64,000 nt of DNA from Tridacna crocea (GCA_943736015.1 OX031060.1:16195501-16259500); one strand, 5' to 3'; shown: positions 11,691-21,720, counted from the stretch's first letter. Translations and numbers: made by a program. The notes: generated by a model not told the origin, from the letters alone.

Positions 11691-11821
11691 GAATGTGGTT
11701 TAGAATGGAAGGATGAAGAAGGGTCCTGATTGTTCATCGGCAGATTTTATCATGTGCGCCATGTTTGAATTGTCAGCTGCTAATGATTTTCAATTTGGAT
11801 GAATCAAAATATTTGTGTCTG

Positions 11822-12285
11822 GTAACCCTTTACCACTCATTGATGACTTTTAACCCATTACCACACAATCCCTAGTTTTGACGACTCTGAGAAAGAAGCC
11901 TTTAGAAAACATTGTGGGAAAAGGAGAAAATACTGGAAACCAGCATTTTCTCCTTTTCACACAATGTTTTTTACCCCTTACCAAAAAAATTCATGTTTTC
12001 AGTTCTTTTTATTTTGTCTTCTGCAAATGCTTTCGAACTGGATATTAAGCCTCAAATGTTGTCGTTTGGTAATGAGTTAACGCCCCTGAGAATGAAGACT
12101 TTTGAAAACATTATGGGAAAAGGAGAAAATGTTGGTTACCAGCATTTTCTCCTTTTCCCCACAATGTCTTTTACCCTATCAAAGAAAAAATGATTCATAT
12201 GAGCCACATTGAAACTGTCATCAGAAAAATTTTAATGCTTTCAATTCGGGCAGGTCTAAAATCTTTTCATGTGGTATAGCGTTAA
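11822..12285 (+). mobile_element. Nested pair of family A MITEs
   Basis: The outer plus copy starts ACCCTTTACCACTCATTGAT and is split at its internal TTAA by a complete inner plus copy at 11850-12080. It resumes CGCCCCTGAGAATGAAGAC and ends at TTAA 12282-12285, only 43 bp before the acceptor of Ras exon 3. Confidence 0.88.
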
Positions 12286-12328
12286 TTCACTGATGCAGGA
12301 ATAGTAATGATACTTTTGTATGTTATAG

Positions 12329-12431
12329 TACTGGACACGGCAGGGCAGGAGGAGTTCAGTGCTATGAGAGAGCAGTACATGAGGTCTGGTATGGGGTTTT
12401 TATTGGTATACTCTGTAACAGATAGAAGTAG
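12329..12431 (+). CDS. RRAS2-like: R-Ras2/TC21-like GTPase, exon 3 (switch II)
   Basis: After acceptor TGTTATAG the exon completes Ile and encodes [20 protein letters not shown], then [18 protein letters not shown] is the G3 motif; its Gln corresponds to Gln61 of H-Ras, needed for GTP hydrolysis, and is intact. [12 protein letters not shown] is switch II. Donor AG/GTAAGTG. The exon runs from phase 1 to phase 0 plus two bases, and Ser is completed by the T of exon 4. No stop or frame break is seen. Confidence 0.94.
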
Positions 12432-12458
12432 GTAAGTGAAACCTATTGAACCTTTTAC

Positions 12459-12664
12459 AGAGCTGCAGATACGAGGGAGTGATAGTATTTTAAATCCATC
12501 ATTTCTCATTCAGACCTTTTGTTGTGGGTAGTCATTTGAATTGTATCGATGAGACGATTTTAATTAATATCCACACCAATGCCATAGGGTTTAGTTGAGA
12601 ACAACTGATATTCCCAATTTCGAAATCAAATCACTCCCTCTGAGGCTCTCTTTCTAGAGTTCTG
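12459..12664. mobile_element. Second copy of the GAGGGAGTGA TIR element
   Basis: Starts CAGAGCTGCAGATACGAGGG and ends in TCACTCCCTCTGAGGC plus AGAGTTCTG, inverted to the start. It lacks the insert of the 4761-5117 copy and begins 28 bp after the exon 3 donor. Confidence 0.6.
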
Positions 12665-13150
12665 CCTTTCCATCTACGTCTGTGTTTTTACTCCAAGAAT
12701 GAATTTATTTTCCCTTCATGAACAGTTGGTTATGTTAGAATTGAAATAATCCTCTTTCTATTGTGATTTATTGTTTTTATAATATCATGTTTCTTTTAGA
12801 AATGGAAAATAGGGGCAAAAATGCCCCCCTCCTTTGAAAAAAAAAGAGGGGAAATCATAAAACTAGGGGCATTGTTTTTGATTATTAAAGTACATCACTA
12901 CCAAAGTGGTGGGGGGGGGGGATTTATCTCTGTATTGTATCATTTGATACCATTTCCCTTGAAATTGATTACATTGAAAATTGTGTTATTGTGTTTGGTT
13001 TTTTTTTTGATAAACCCCTTGATCCAAGGTATCACTGTAAGTTGTACAAGAGAGTCAAGCAAATCCATTCTATGAGCTACTGTAAACTCTATTTAGATCC
13101 AGTCTTTTTTTTTTGAGAAGGACAATTTTGTAAAAGTTCTTCATCAGAAA
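12665..13150. other. Intron 3 sequence with a poly-G tract
   Basis: AT-rich DNA with no recognised element. It contains a run of 12 G at about 12909-12920 and a T-run near 13100. GGGGCAAAAATGCCCCCC forms a small palindrome at 12812-12830. Confidence 0.4.
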
Positions 13151-13379
13151 TTAACCCTTTACCCCAAAAGGCATTTCTATGGTATCTCAAATTGACCCTA
13201 AATAACAGCAAGGATAAAGCCATCTCTTATGTGTATGTGACACCTTTTGATAGCATAGAAAACATTGTGACAAAAGGTGAAATTGCTCGTCACAAGCAAT
13301 TTCACCTTTTGCCACAATGTTTTCAAAAGGCTCCTACTAGCAATGCGTAGAAATGAGTATCTATGGAGTAAAGGGTTAC
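13151..13379 (+). mobile_element. Family B TTAA hairpin MITE
   Basis: Same plan as family A but a different sequence: ends CCCTTTACCCC / GGAGTAAAGGG, with GGCATTTCTATGGTATCTC near the left. The hairpin arms GACAAAAGGTGAAATTGCTC are mirrored by GAGCAATTTCACCTTTTG-type sequence around GTCAC. Relative to family A, several stem positions differ and most remain paired. Other copies are at 36545-36773 and 57857-59173. Confidence 0.85.
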
Positions 13380-13500
13380 ACTAGAATAGGGATAGTATTT
13401 AGAGTATATACAATCCCTTACTAGTTTTACCAGGAAATCAGTAATTGCTGGTTCTGCATATCTTTATACGTACATGACATCTTCCTTTATTTCCCCACAG

Positions 13501-13609
13501 TTTTGATGAGATATACAAATTCCACAAACAGATTTTACGAGTTAAAGATAGAGATGAGTTTCCCATGATAATAGTCGGTAACAAATCTGACTTAGATCAT
13601 CAAAGAATG
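13501..13609 (+). CDS. RRAS2-like: R-Ras2/TC21-like GTPase, exon 4 (NKSD box)
   Basis: Acceptor TTTATTTCCCCACAG. The exon encodes [20 protein letters not shown], then [20 protein letters not shown] is the G4 guanine-specificity motif (NKxD). [18 protein letters not shown] is characteristic of R-Ras2. Donor ATG/GTATGT. The frame is intact and the exon ends exactly at a codon boundary. Confidence 0.94.
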
Positions 13610-13807
13610 GTATGTTATTTAGTATTTTATAGGCGTAATGTTTTGTTTCTTAGTGCTTAACGCTGTTTTCAACGCTATTCAAGTTATACCAAGGCAGACA
13701 ACGTATCTATGCAGACATTCCTGAAGTTTCAGTTACTAGCGATTTGTGCAGCATTCTTTCCTAGCCAATGGCTGCTTTCTTTGGAAAACACCATTGAAAC
13801 TACATTT

Positions 13808-14015
13808 GATAATTTACCAAACAATCCCTGGTTTTTACGACCCAGAGGATGAAGCCTTCTGAAAACATTGCGGGAAAAGGAGAAAATGCTGGTAACCAGC
13901 ATTTTCTTCTATTCTCACAATGTTTTCTACTCTTCCAAAGTCATATTTATTTTGTCATCTGCAAATGCTTTCACTTTGGACAAGTCTAGAATTTTTTCGT
14001 TTGGTAAAGAGTTAA
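13808..14015 (+). mobile_element. Family A MITE, complete
   Basis: Plus copy with GCTGGTAACCAGC centre and right end GGTAAAGAGTTAA. Its right TTAA (14012-14015) is also the left TTAA of the next element. Confidence 0.8.
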
Positions 14016-14463
14016 CCTTTACTGTTTACCTCACAATCCTGCATTTAACTCTTTCGCACACGACAAAATTTTAGACTTGTCCAAATTGAAGGCATTTGCA
14101 GATGTCAAAATAACAGTGACAAAAAATTTGAAATTTGTATTGTAGAGAGGAGAAAACATTGTGGGAAAAGGAGAAAATGCTGGTAACCTTACCAGCATTT
14201 TCTTCTTTTCCCACAATGTTTTCAAGAGGCTTCTTTATTGATCAAAGTCGTCAAAAGTCAGGATTGTGTGGTATAGGGTTAAACAACTCTGAGAAAGAAA
14301 GCTTTTGAAAACATTGTAGGAAAATGAGAAAATGATGGTAACCACATTGTTTTCAATCCGTGCACAAACAAATCTCATCATTAAAATTTTGTGTAATATT
14401 TGAAATGTTGTCAGCAATTGAGTTCTTTGTGGATAAGCACAGAAAAATATGGTCTTCTGTTAA
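14012..14463 (+). mobile_element. Nested family A pair, opposite orientations
   Basis: The outer plus copy is interrupted at its internal TTAA by a minus copy (14045-14282), then resumes ACAACTCTGAGAAAGAAAGC. The outer right end is TTAA 14460-14463, shared with the following element. This shows that insertion orientation is not fixed. Confidence 0.87.
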
Positions 14464-14982
14464 CTCTTTACCAAACGAGAAAATCTTACACTGGCCCAGT
14501 TTGAAAGCATTTGTAAACAACAAAATAAACATGAATCAAAAATTGAAACCTGACTTTAGAAGAGTAGAAAAAATTGTGGGAAAAGGAGAAAATGCTGGTT
14601 ACCACAATGTTTTCAGGCGGCTTCTCCCACTCGGTCGTAAAAACCAGGGATTGTTTGGTAAAGGGTTAAGCATGCAAAACTCCCTGCTGTTACTGATCTC
14701 AGAGTTTTATAGAATAGAACCAAAACTACCTTGTATAATATTATTGACAATATTAACCCTTTCCCAAACGGCAAATTTTGGACCACATCTAACTGAAAAC
14801 ATTCTGCAGATGACAACTTAACAGTTGCTAAAAAGATTATTTTTCTAAATGAAAGGGTAGAAAACTTTGTGGGAAAAGGAGAAAATGCTGGTTACCAGCA
14901 TTTTCTCCTTTTCCCACAATGTTTTCTAAAGGCTTCTATTCGTGACCCGAAAAAAACCAGGGATTGTTTGGCAAAGGGTTAA
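14460..14982 (-). mobile_element. Two family A MITEs, one lacking a stem arm
   Basis: 14460-14667 is a minus copy with both TTAA ends, but it jumps from GCTGGTTACC straight to ACAATGTTTTC, deleting most of the right arm. 14753-14982 is a complete minus copy with CCCTTTCCC / GGCAAAGGG ends. Confidence 0.85.
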
Positions 14983-15362
14983 CCCTGCACCAAACTGTCC
15001 TGTGTTTAACCCATTACCAAACGACAATATCTTAGACTGGTCCACATCTAAGGAATTTCAAAATAAAAGTGACGGAAAAAATGAAATTTGTTTTGTGAAT
15101 GGTATAAAACTGTGGGAAAAGGAGAAAATGCTCCTTTTCCCACAATGTTTTCAAAAGGCTTCTTTCTCAGGGGCATCAAAAGTAGGGATTGTGTGGTAAT
15201 GGGTTAAAAGGTCTCCAGAGAGAGGTTCTTTGAAAACATGGTTGGAAAAGTGCTTGTAACCATCATTTTCTCCTATTTTGATATATTTTCTGACTTTTTC
15301 AAACTTATCCCAATATTTGAACCACATTTATTGTTGGAAAAAATGTTCAGCATGCATAACTT
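14979..15362 (+). mobile_element. Nested family A pair
   Basis: The outer plus copy starts CCCTGCACCAAACTGTCC and is split at its internal TTAA by a short minus copy (15006-15207) with a shortened hairpin. It resumes AAGGTCTCCAGAGAGAGG and decays towards 15362. Confidence 0.8.
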
Positions 15363-15384
15363 TACCGGTATACTGATAATAGGT

Positions 15385-15577
15385 CCTTGAGAAAGAATGC
15401 TTTTGAAAACTTTATGGGAAAAGGAGAAAATGCTGGTAACCAGCAATTTCTTCTTTTCCCGCAATGTTTTCTACCCTTGCCAATACAAATTTCAGTTTTT
15501 GAATCACATTTATTTTGTGATCTGCAAATGTTTTCAATTTGGAAGAGTCTGAAATTTTGTCATTTGGTAGAGAGTGC
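15385..15577 (+). mobile_element. Left-truncated family A MITE next to an exon
   Basis: Plus copy beginning at CCTTGAGAAAGAATGC, hairpin present. It ends GGTAGAGAGT only 25 bp before Ras exon 5, so the branch point and acceptor region of that exon lie in or beside repeat sequence. Confidence 0.75.
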
Positions 15578-15602
15578 AGCATCTGTATGTTTGTTTAAAC
15601 AG

Positions 15603-15721
15603 GTAACACAAGAAGAAGGTCAGGAGTTAGCTAGACAGTTAAAGATTAGTCATATAGAAGCTAGTGCAAAAATGAGACTCAATGTAGACAGAGCATTTTA
15701 TGACTTAGTTAGAAAAGTCAG
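15603..15721 (+). CDS. RRAS2-like: R-Ras2/TC21-like GTPase, exon 5 (EASAK box)
   Basis: Acceptor TTTGTTTAAACAG. The exon encodes VTQEEGQELARQLKISHI, then EASAKMRLNVDRAFYDLVRK and VR. EASAK is the G5 motif of the R-Ras group. VTQEEGQxLARQLK and RxNVDxAFxxLVRxxR match RRAS2. Donor AG/GTTGGT, a weaker site than the others. The last codon (Arg) is split 2+1 with exon 6. Confidence 0.94.
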
Positions 15722-15778
15722 GTTGGTATTGGTCATAATGTTTCATTCTTTTTCATAATCTTACCCTCCATCTCCTGA

Positions 15779-16195
15779 TCTTGACTGTTTGGCTATCTTA
15801 CAAAGAAGGCACTCGAAAAAAAGGGAAATAGAGAAATGTTGGTGACCAGCATTTTTCTCCTTTTCTTTCTTGTAACCTTTTACAAAACAATCATGACTTT
15901 TGACGACCCTGGGAAAGAAGCCTTTTGAAAACATTGAGGGAAAAGGAGAAAATGCTGGTAACCAGCATTTTCTCCTTTTCCCACAATGTTTTCCATCCAG
16001 CGGGAAACAACTTTCAATTTTTGAGTTACATCTATTTTGTTGTCTGCAAGTGCTTTCAACTTGGACTAGTCTACAATGTTTTGTTTGGTAAAGGGTTAAA
16101 AACAACATTGTTGAATTGTATATACTTTGTTGTCTGCAAGTGCTTTAAGTTTCAACAAGTCTTAAAATTGTCCCTTTAGTAAAGAGTTAACCCAT
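15779..16195 (+). mobile_element. Three family A copies in a row
   Basis: 15779-15871 is a partial plus copy. 15872-16099 is a complete plus copy (GTAA left, TTAA right). 16100-16195 is an isolated right end reading GTCTGCAAGTGCTTTAAG to GTAAAGAGTTAA. Confidence 0.75.
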
Positions 16196-16272
16196 TACAT
16201 TCTGAAACAAAATGAGGACCTTGAAAACATTTGTGTGTAATAAGAATGATTTATCAGTCTCAGTGAATGGGT

Positions 16273-16450
16273 AACCATTTCCAAAAATAACAAACTTTAG
16301 GCTTTTCCAAACCAAATACAGATTTCCAAAAATAACAAACTTTAGGCATTTCCAAACCAAATGCAGACAACAAACTGTAAATTGGCTCAAATGAGCTAAG
16401 TTTTCTGATAGGGTATGAAACATTATGGAAAAGGAGTATTTACTTTTTCC
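16273..16450 (-). mobile_element. Family A copy with an internal tandem duplication
   Basis: Decayed minus copy in which about 48 bp containing TTCCAAAAATAACAAACTTT is present twice (16278-16370). Confidence 0.5.
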
Positions 16451-16579
16451 ACACCAGATTGAGCTCATTTCCTTCTCACATGAAGAATTTACTCCTTTTA
16501 CAACAATTTTCCTAGTCTTTTAACACCTATAGTGCTGAATTAATGTAATGGTCCGCTTCAATTGTGAAAAGAATCTACA

Positions 16580-16720
16580 GTACTGAATTTTCATTGTTGT
16601 TCTGGCCAGAATATGTAAGAAAGTAGTGGGCAGAGTAGATCCAAGATCAGACTGCACATTCTGTGCATTCTGATTTTGACATACACTGTCAGCAAAAACA
16701 ATATAACTTGGTTCCAGCAC
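16580..16720. repeat. GATCAGACTGCACA palindrome repeat
   Basis: AGATCCAAGATCAGACTGCA faces TGCATTCTGATTTTGACA around TTC. A cleaner copy at 55450-55510 and weaker ones at 8531-8590, 29601-29645 and 45100-45160 show that it is a dispersed repeat of its own. Confidence 0.55.
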
Positions 16721-16728
16721 TTTATGGG

Positions 16729-16938
16729 TTAACCCTTTACCACATAATGAAAATTTGTGAAAGAAACCTTTTGAGAACATTATGGGAAAAGGAGAAAATG
16801 CTGGTTACCAGCATTTTCTCACAATGTTTTCTACCCTATCACAGAAAAATTTCACCGTTTGAGCCACATTGAGATTGTCCTCTGCAATTGCTTTCAATTT
16901 TGACAGAGCTAAAGTTTTGTTGTCTGGTAAAGTGTTAA
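16729..16938 (+). mobile_element. Family A MITE
   Basis: Plus ends with TTAA on both sides, but the centre reads GGTTACC as in minus copies and the right arm has lost TCTCCTTTTCC. The hairpin may have been flipped or converted. Confidence 0.75.
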
Positions 16939-17018
16939 AAGACAAATTTGTTCTTTTCAGATACACTTGACTTATTGTCTGAGAAGACTTTAAATTTTTA
17001 TTATGAGACTGCTTTTTT

Positions 17019-17500
17019 AGCTCCACTGGCCGAAGGCCAGCGGGCTATTGTCATGGCGTTGTGTCCGTCGTGCGTCCGTCCGTCCGTCCGTTCGTCCGTG
17101 CGTGCGTCCGTAAACTTTTTCTTTAAAAAACTTCTTCTCAGAAACTATTGACTGGATTTTTACCAAATTTCACAGGAATGTTCCTTAGGTGGTCCTCTTT
17201 CAAATTCCTTCAAATAATTGTGTTCCATGAATAATTCTGGTTGCCATGGCAACCAAAGTAAAAAACCTTTAAAAATCTTCTCCTCCCAAACCACTAATTG
17301 GATAGCATTATTTTTTTGCAGGAATGTTCCTTAGATATAGGTCTACAGAATTCCTTTAAAAAAAAAAGATCCGTCAAAAAACATGGCTTTTATGGGAGAC
17401 TCATTTTCCTTTTATGGTATAAAGTAAAATCTTTGAAAAATTTCTTCTCTCAAACTACTTGTTTTGATTTCATTGTTGTATTGAAGGTTAGTTCCAATGG
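17019..17500 (+). mobile_element. Helentron/HINE-like element, 5' part
   Basis: Begins in a T-run with AGCTCCACTGGCCGAAGGCC, a GGCCGAAGGCC palindrome, then a CGTC/CGTCC microsatellite (17060-17112), then AACTTCTTCTCAGAAAC-type core sequence. The 3' hairpin and CTCTTG end are missing. Same subfamily as 38520-39290 and 63246 onward. Confidence 0.7.
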
Positions 17501-17503
17501 TGG

Positions 17504-18297
17504 TAAGTCTTTACCATACAATCCTGACTTTTAAGGACCCTAAAGAAGAAGTCTTTGGAAAACACTCTTGGAAAAGGAGAAAATGCTGGTAATCAGCATT
17601 TTCTCCTTTTACCTCAGTGTTTTCTACTCTATGAAAGAGAGAAATCATCATTTCATCAATGTTTAATTTGTTGTCTGCAAATGCTCTCAGTTTGGTCACA
17701 TCCCAAGTTTTGTCGTTTGGTAAAGAGTTAAAGATGGTTGCTTTACATAATCTGTAATCCTTTTCATATACAGCAAGGGAAACTCTGCACTTTGATTAGT
17801 TCTGGTAAAGGTTTGTTGACCTCCTGGTGACCTGGTAGAAAGAGGGAAAGGGCTTTACTGTTGTGATAAGGCATTTTGTTCTCCAATCAAACTGATCACT
17901 GACAAAGAAGAGTTTAGAAAACATTGTGGGAAAAAGAGAAAATGCTGGTAACCTTTTCCCACAATGTTATCTACCCTTCACAAAACAACTGTCAAATTTT
18001 CAGTCACTTTTATTTTTTCATCTACAAATGCTTTCCATTTGGACAACCATAGAATGTTGTGATTTGGTAATGAGTTAACTAAACTAGAAGACAAAATTTT
18101 TATAACTGGCCATAATTGAAAGATGTTGCAGACAACATAATAAATCTTCAAATTAGTAAAACTTGTATCAAAAAGGGTAGAAATTATTGTGTCAAACTAA
18201 GAAAATGCAGGTAACTTTTATTTTCTTCTTTTCTCACAATGATTTTCATAGCCTTTTTTCTTTAGTGACCTAAAATGCAGGAATGAATGGTAATTGT
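17504..18297. mobile_element. Three family A MITEs
   Basis: 17504-17731 is a complete plus copy. 17893-18079 is a plus copy that lacks both its left end and most of its right stem arm. 18076-18297 is a diverged minus copy sharing its TTAA. Confidence 0.75.
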
Positions 18298-18335
18298 AAA
18301 AAGACTTCTCTTCACCGGTACAGAAAAATCAGGCC

Positions 18336-18364
18336 TGTGGAGCGATACAGGCGCTCAAGCGCCT
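18336..18364 (+). mobile_element. Solo 3' end of a HINE-like element
   Basis: GGAGCGATACAGGCGCTCAA followed by GCGCCTCT is the terminal GGCGCTC/AAGCGCC hairpin plus TCT, as at the 3' ends of the H elements. No 5' part is present. Confidence 0.45.
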
Positions 18365-18422
18365 CTAGTTTAAATTTGGCAAAGACTTTCACCGTTAAAT
18401 ACCCTATATACTTACTGAAATG

Positions 18423-18652
18423 CTTTTACTATTTACCAACTGACAAAATTTTGGACCAGTCCAAATTGAAAGCACTTGCAGACAAAATAGGAAATGTGAA
18501 TTAAAAACTGAAATTTGATTTTGAAAGGGTAAAAAACATCGTGGGAAAAGGAGAAAATGCTGGTTACCAGCATTTTCTCCGTTTTCCACATTGTTTCTAA
18601 GACTTTCTTTCTCAGGGTCATTAAAAGTAAGGATTGTGTGGAAAAGAGTTAA
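18423..18652 (-). mobile_element. Family A MITE before the last Ras exon
   Basis: Minus copy, hairpin intact, ending TTAA at 18649-18652, 56 bp before the exon 6 acceptor junction. Confidence 0.8.
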
Positions 18653-18708
18653 AATATGCATAAAAAAATTAGTTAATCAGTCTTTTCTGTTGGTCTTTTA
18701 TTTTTCAG

Positions 18709-18781
18709 GGAATTCGAGTTTAATGAAGGACCCCCTATAAAGACACATCACAAGTCAAAGTTCAAATGTACCATTTTGTAA
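18709..18781 (+). CDS. RRAS2-like: R-Ras2/TC21-like GTPase, last exon with CAAX box
   Basis: Acceptor TTTTATTTTTCAG. The exon completes Arg and encodes EFEFNEGPPIKTHHKSKFKC, then TIL and a TAA stop. The final CTIL is a CAAX box; a terminal Leu predicts geranylgeranylation (family rule), and the preceding HHKSKFK supplies a polybasic stretch for membrane binding. This tail is shorter than that of vertebrate RRAS2 and different in sequence, as expected for a hypervariable region. With the missing exon 1 the protein would be about 195-205 residues. Confidence 0.92.
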
Positions 18782-19027
18782 CCTTGTATTACGTTTACGT
18801 TATTTCTATAGACACGCATACAGAATTGAAAGTTACTTACACAGACAATCAAAACAATCTACACATTGGGCTTATTAACTCAGTATCTTTCTTTGAAGAC
18901 AGCTTTTCGTATGAAGAACAGTGTGGTCAAAGATGAAGTTGCTTATAATGCAGAGTTCCTCACTGTGACGCAGTGGTCTCGCATGTGTTCATGTATAAAC
19001 TTTACTAGGTAACACAGAATGTTTGGT
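18782..19027 (+). other. Proximal 3' UTR of the R-Ras-like gene
   Basis: Repeat-free sequence directly after the stop codon. I find no AATAAA here. The first downstream AATAAA motifs are at 20229-20234, 20676-20681 and about 20880, so the 3' UTR may run through several MITE hairpins. The true poly(A) site cannot be read from sequence alone. Confidence 0.4.
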
Positions 19028-19611
19028 TTAACCCTTTCCGAAACAAGCCCTGCTTTTTACGTGTCTGCAGTACAAGTCTTTTTGAAAACACTGTGGGAAA
19101 AGGAGAAAATGCTGGTAACCAGCATTTTCTCCTTTTCCCACAATGTTTTCTACCCTGCTGGAAACAGGGTTCATTTTTTGATTTACGTTTATTTTGTCAT
19201 CTGCAAGTGCTTTCAATGTGAGCAAGTCTAAAATGTTGTCGCTTGGGAAAGAGATAGTGTGAATATTAAATTTAAAAATTCTTATAGCATCTACCTCCAT
19301 CACTCTCTAAGTCCTATCCATTAGTTTATGGCATAATTGTCGACCTTTTGTGCAGTATTTTTTTTTTGTCATCAGTTTATCCATTAACCCTTTACCGCAC
19401 AATCTCAACTTTCGACGATCGTGAGAAAGAAGCCTTTTGAAAACATTGTGGGAAAAGGAGAAAATGCTGGTAACCAGCATTTTCTCCTTTTCCAACAATG
19501 TTTTCTACTTTTCCCAAAACAAATATCAAATTTCTAGTAAGTTTCATTTTGTCGTCTACAAATGCTTTCAATTTGGACCAGTCTAAATTTTGTTGTTTGG
19601 TAAAGAGTTAA
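19028..19611 (+). mobile_element. Two complete family A MITEs
   Basis: 19028-19256 has CCCTTTCCG / GGGAAAGAG ends and one stem arm with CACTGTGGG against CCCACAATG, an uncompensated change. 19384-19611 is a standard plus copy with TTAA at both ends. Confidence 0.85.
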
Positions 19612-19694
19612 TAGTACAAAATTTATTGTTCAATCAATCAAAACGTTTCAGACCAACATTTTACCAACTCCGAATTATTTGATACAGGGTTTTG

Positions 19695-20107
19695 TTAACC
19701 CTTTACCACACGGCAAAATTTTAGACCTATCCAAATTGAAAGCATTTGCAGACGACAATTTCACAGTGGCTCAACTGATGTAATTTTTCTTTAATAGAGT
19801 AGAAAACATTGTAGGAAAAGGAGAAAATGCTGACTTCTCTTTAACTCTTTACCAAACGACAAAATTTAAGACTCGTCAAAATTGAAAGCTTTTGCAGATG
19901 ACAAATTGAATGTGACTTAAATGATGAAATTTGTCTGTGACAGGGTAGAAAACATTGTTGGAAAAGGAGAAAATGCTGGTTACCAGCATTTTCTCCTTTT
20001 CCATCAATGTTTTCAGAAGGCCTCTACTCCAGTGTCGTCAAAAGTCGGGATTGTGTAGGAAAGAGTTAAAGGTCGTTAAAAAGTTTCATTGTGTGGTAAA
20101 GGGTTAA
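19695..20107 (-). mobile_element. Nested family A pair
   Basis: The outer minus copy is deleted from the hairpin centre to GACTTCTCT, and its internal TTAA holds a complete inner minus copy (19841-20069). The outer resumes AGGTCGTTAAAAAGTTTC and ends GGTAAAGGGTTAA. Confidence 0.85.
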
Positions 20108-20269
20108 ATAGCCATCATTTTGGTATGAAAAAGTACAGTAACTTTTGAAATAGCAGAGATATTTTGATACATAGTCTTAACTCTTCCAGGGTTCAAATAT
20201 TTAAACTTGATACCTTCAGGCTGCTGGAAATAAAACTAGTCACATTTCAGGTAAAAAAATGTTACAGGC

Positions 20270-20624
20270 TTAATCCATTACCACGCAATCCATACTTTTG
20301 ATGATCCTGTGACAGAAGTTTTTAATAAACATTGTCGGAAAAGGAGAAAATGCTGGTAACCAGTATTTTCTCCTTTTCCCAGAATATTTTCTACCCTTCA
20401 AAAAACGAATTTCAAATTTTCAGTCACTTTCATTTTGTCATCTGCAAATGCTTTCGATTTGGACAATGTGACTCAAAAATTGAAAGTTGTTTTGGGAAGG
20501 GAAGAAAATATTGTGGAAAAAGGAGGAAATGCTGGTAACCAGCATTTTCTCCTTTTCCCGCAATGTTTTCAGAAGGCTTCTTTCCCAGGGTCCTGAAAAC
20601 CAGGGATTAGTTGGGGCAGGGTAA
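20270..20624. mobile_element. Fused two-hairpin family A composite
   Basis: A plus copy runs from TTAA to ATTTGGACAATGTGACTC, where it switches into the second half of a minus copy with its own complete hairpin, ending AGTTGGGGCAGGGTAA. This unit has two hairpins between one pair of outer ends, most simply explained by recombination between inverted copies. Confidence 0.7.
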
Positions 20625-20949
20625 AACATTTTATGACGACATGAAAATTAAAAGCATCATGTTTTTTTTTTTAGCAATAAAGAAGAGTAACTTTCCATTT
20701 TGTAAGCAATTTGTCAAGTGCCAGTCTTTTATTGTAAATGTGCTGTTCTTGTTTCTCACTACAAAAGGAATAAGGAGATTCAATCTACAACTCAACAAGC
20801 CTTTTTTCAGGCATTCCAAATGATGTAGAAATTACACTAGAAACTTTTGTAGGGAAGGATGATGTCGTGTTTGAATGACAATAAAAACAATGTAGGAAAA
20901 GTGACTCTAGTGTAACATGGCTTGACATGGTACATATAAGATTATCCAA

Positions 20950-21177
20950 TTACTCCTTTCCCAAACGACAAATTTTTGGACTAGACCTAATTGAAAGCAT
21001 TTGCAGACAACAATTCAACTCTTGCTGAAAAGATGATTTCTGTCTATGATAGGGTAGAAAACATTGTGGGAAAGGAGAAAGTGATGGTTACCAGCATTTT
21101 CTCCTTTTCCCATAATGTTTTCAAAAGGCTCTTATCCCAGACCTGTAAAAACCAGGGATTGTTTGGGAAAGGGTTAA
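20950..21177 (-). mobile_element. Family A MITE with TTTCCC/GGGAAA ends
   Basis: Minus copy starting CTCCTTTCCCAAACGAC and ending GTTTGGGAAAGGGTTAA. The stem GAAAACATTGTGGG is intact; the copy lacks an A in AAAGGAG. Confidence 0.85.
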
Positions 21178-21292
21178 CACCTTTCCTACTTACTGAATTT
21201 CTTATTGAAAAATCTGCTGTTTTGATCACCTTGAGGGAGAAAATACTGATAATTAGAGATAAGTGATTGGTGCAAGCTTCCCTTATAATATG

Positions 21293-21720
21293 AATCCTTT
21301 CCAAACAATCCCGAAGTTTTGCATACCAGGGAAAATAGGGATGGTGGTGTCCGTGGTCGTGAGGTAGAGCGTCGGCCTCATAACCTAAAGGTCCTGAGTT
21401 CGATACCCGGGAGCGGGTGTCAACTTTGGGATTTTTCATTGGCCCACACAATCGGTGCGAGTACTGGTGTAGTTTCCAGGAAGCAGAATCGAGAGAGATT
21501 AGTATAAGTTGTAAGAACTTGTTTCTCAATCGATGTAAAATAAATATGTTTAAACTAAATTAAACTAAAATAGGGATGTGAAAATATAGTGGGAAAAGGG
21601 AATAGGCTTTTTCCCTCGTAATACTTTCTACCTTCTCACAGACAAATGTTATCATTGGAGCAACACCTAAATTCTTGTGTGCAAATACTTTTTCTCACCT
21701 GGTATAGAGTGAATCCTGGA
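21293..21720 (+). mobile_element. Family A-like MITE split by a SINE
   Basis: The left part is CCTTTCCAAACAATCCCG and the right part resumes GTGAAAATATAGTGGGAAAA, ending CCTGGTATAGAGTGAA. The interruption is the SINE at 21344-21566. Confidence 0.75.
21344..21566 (+). mobile_element. tRNA-derived SINE with 12-bp target duplication
   Basis: Flanked by AAAATAGGGATG at 21332-21343 and 21567-21578. The head is tRNA-like: GTGGTCGTGAGGTAGAGCG (box A region), CCTCATAACC anticodon stem-loop-like, then GAGTTCGATACC (box B, consensus GGTTCGANNCC). A non-tRNA body follows, and the tail is AT-rich (AAATAAATATGTTTAAAC). The body is too diverged from a tRNA fold to be a working tRNA gene. Confidence 0.82.

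Noticed and set aside
21344..21420. tRNA gene
   Set aside because: Box A and B-like elements are present, but the cloverleaf is incomplete and the unit has a SINE body, tail and target duplication.
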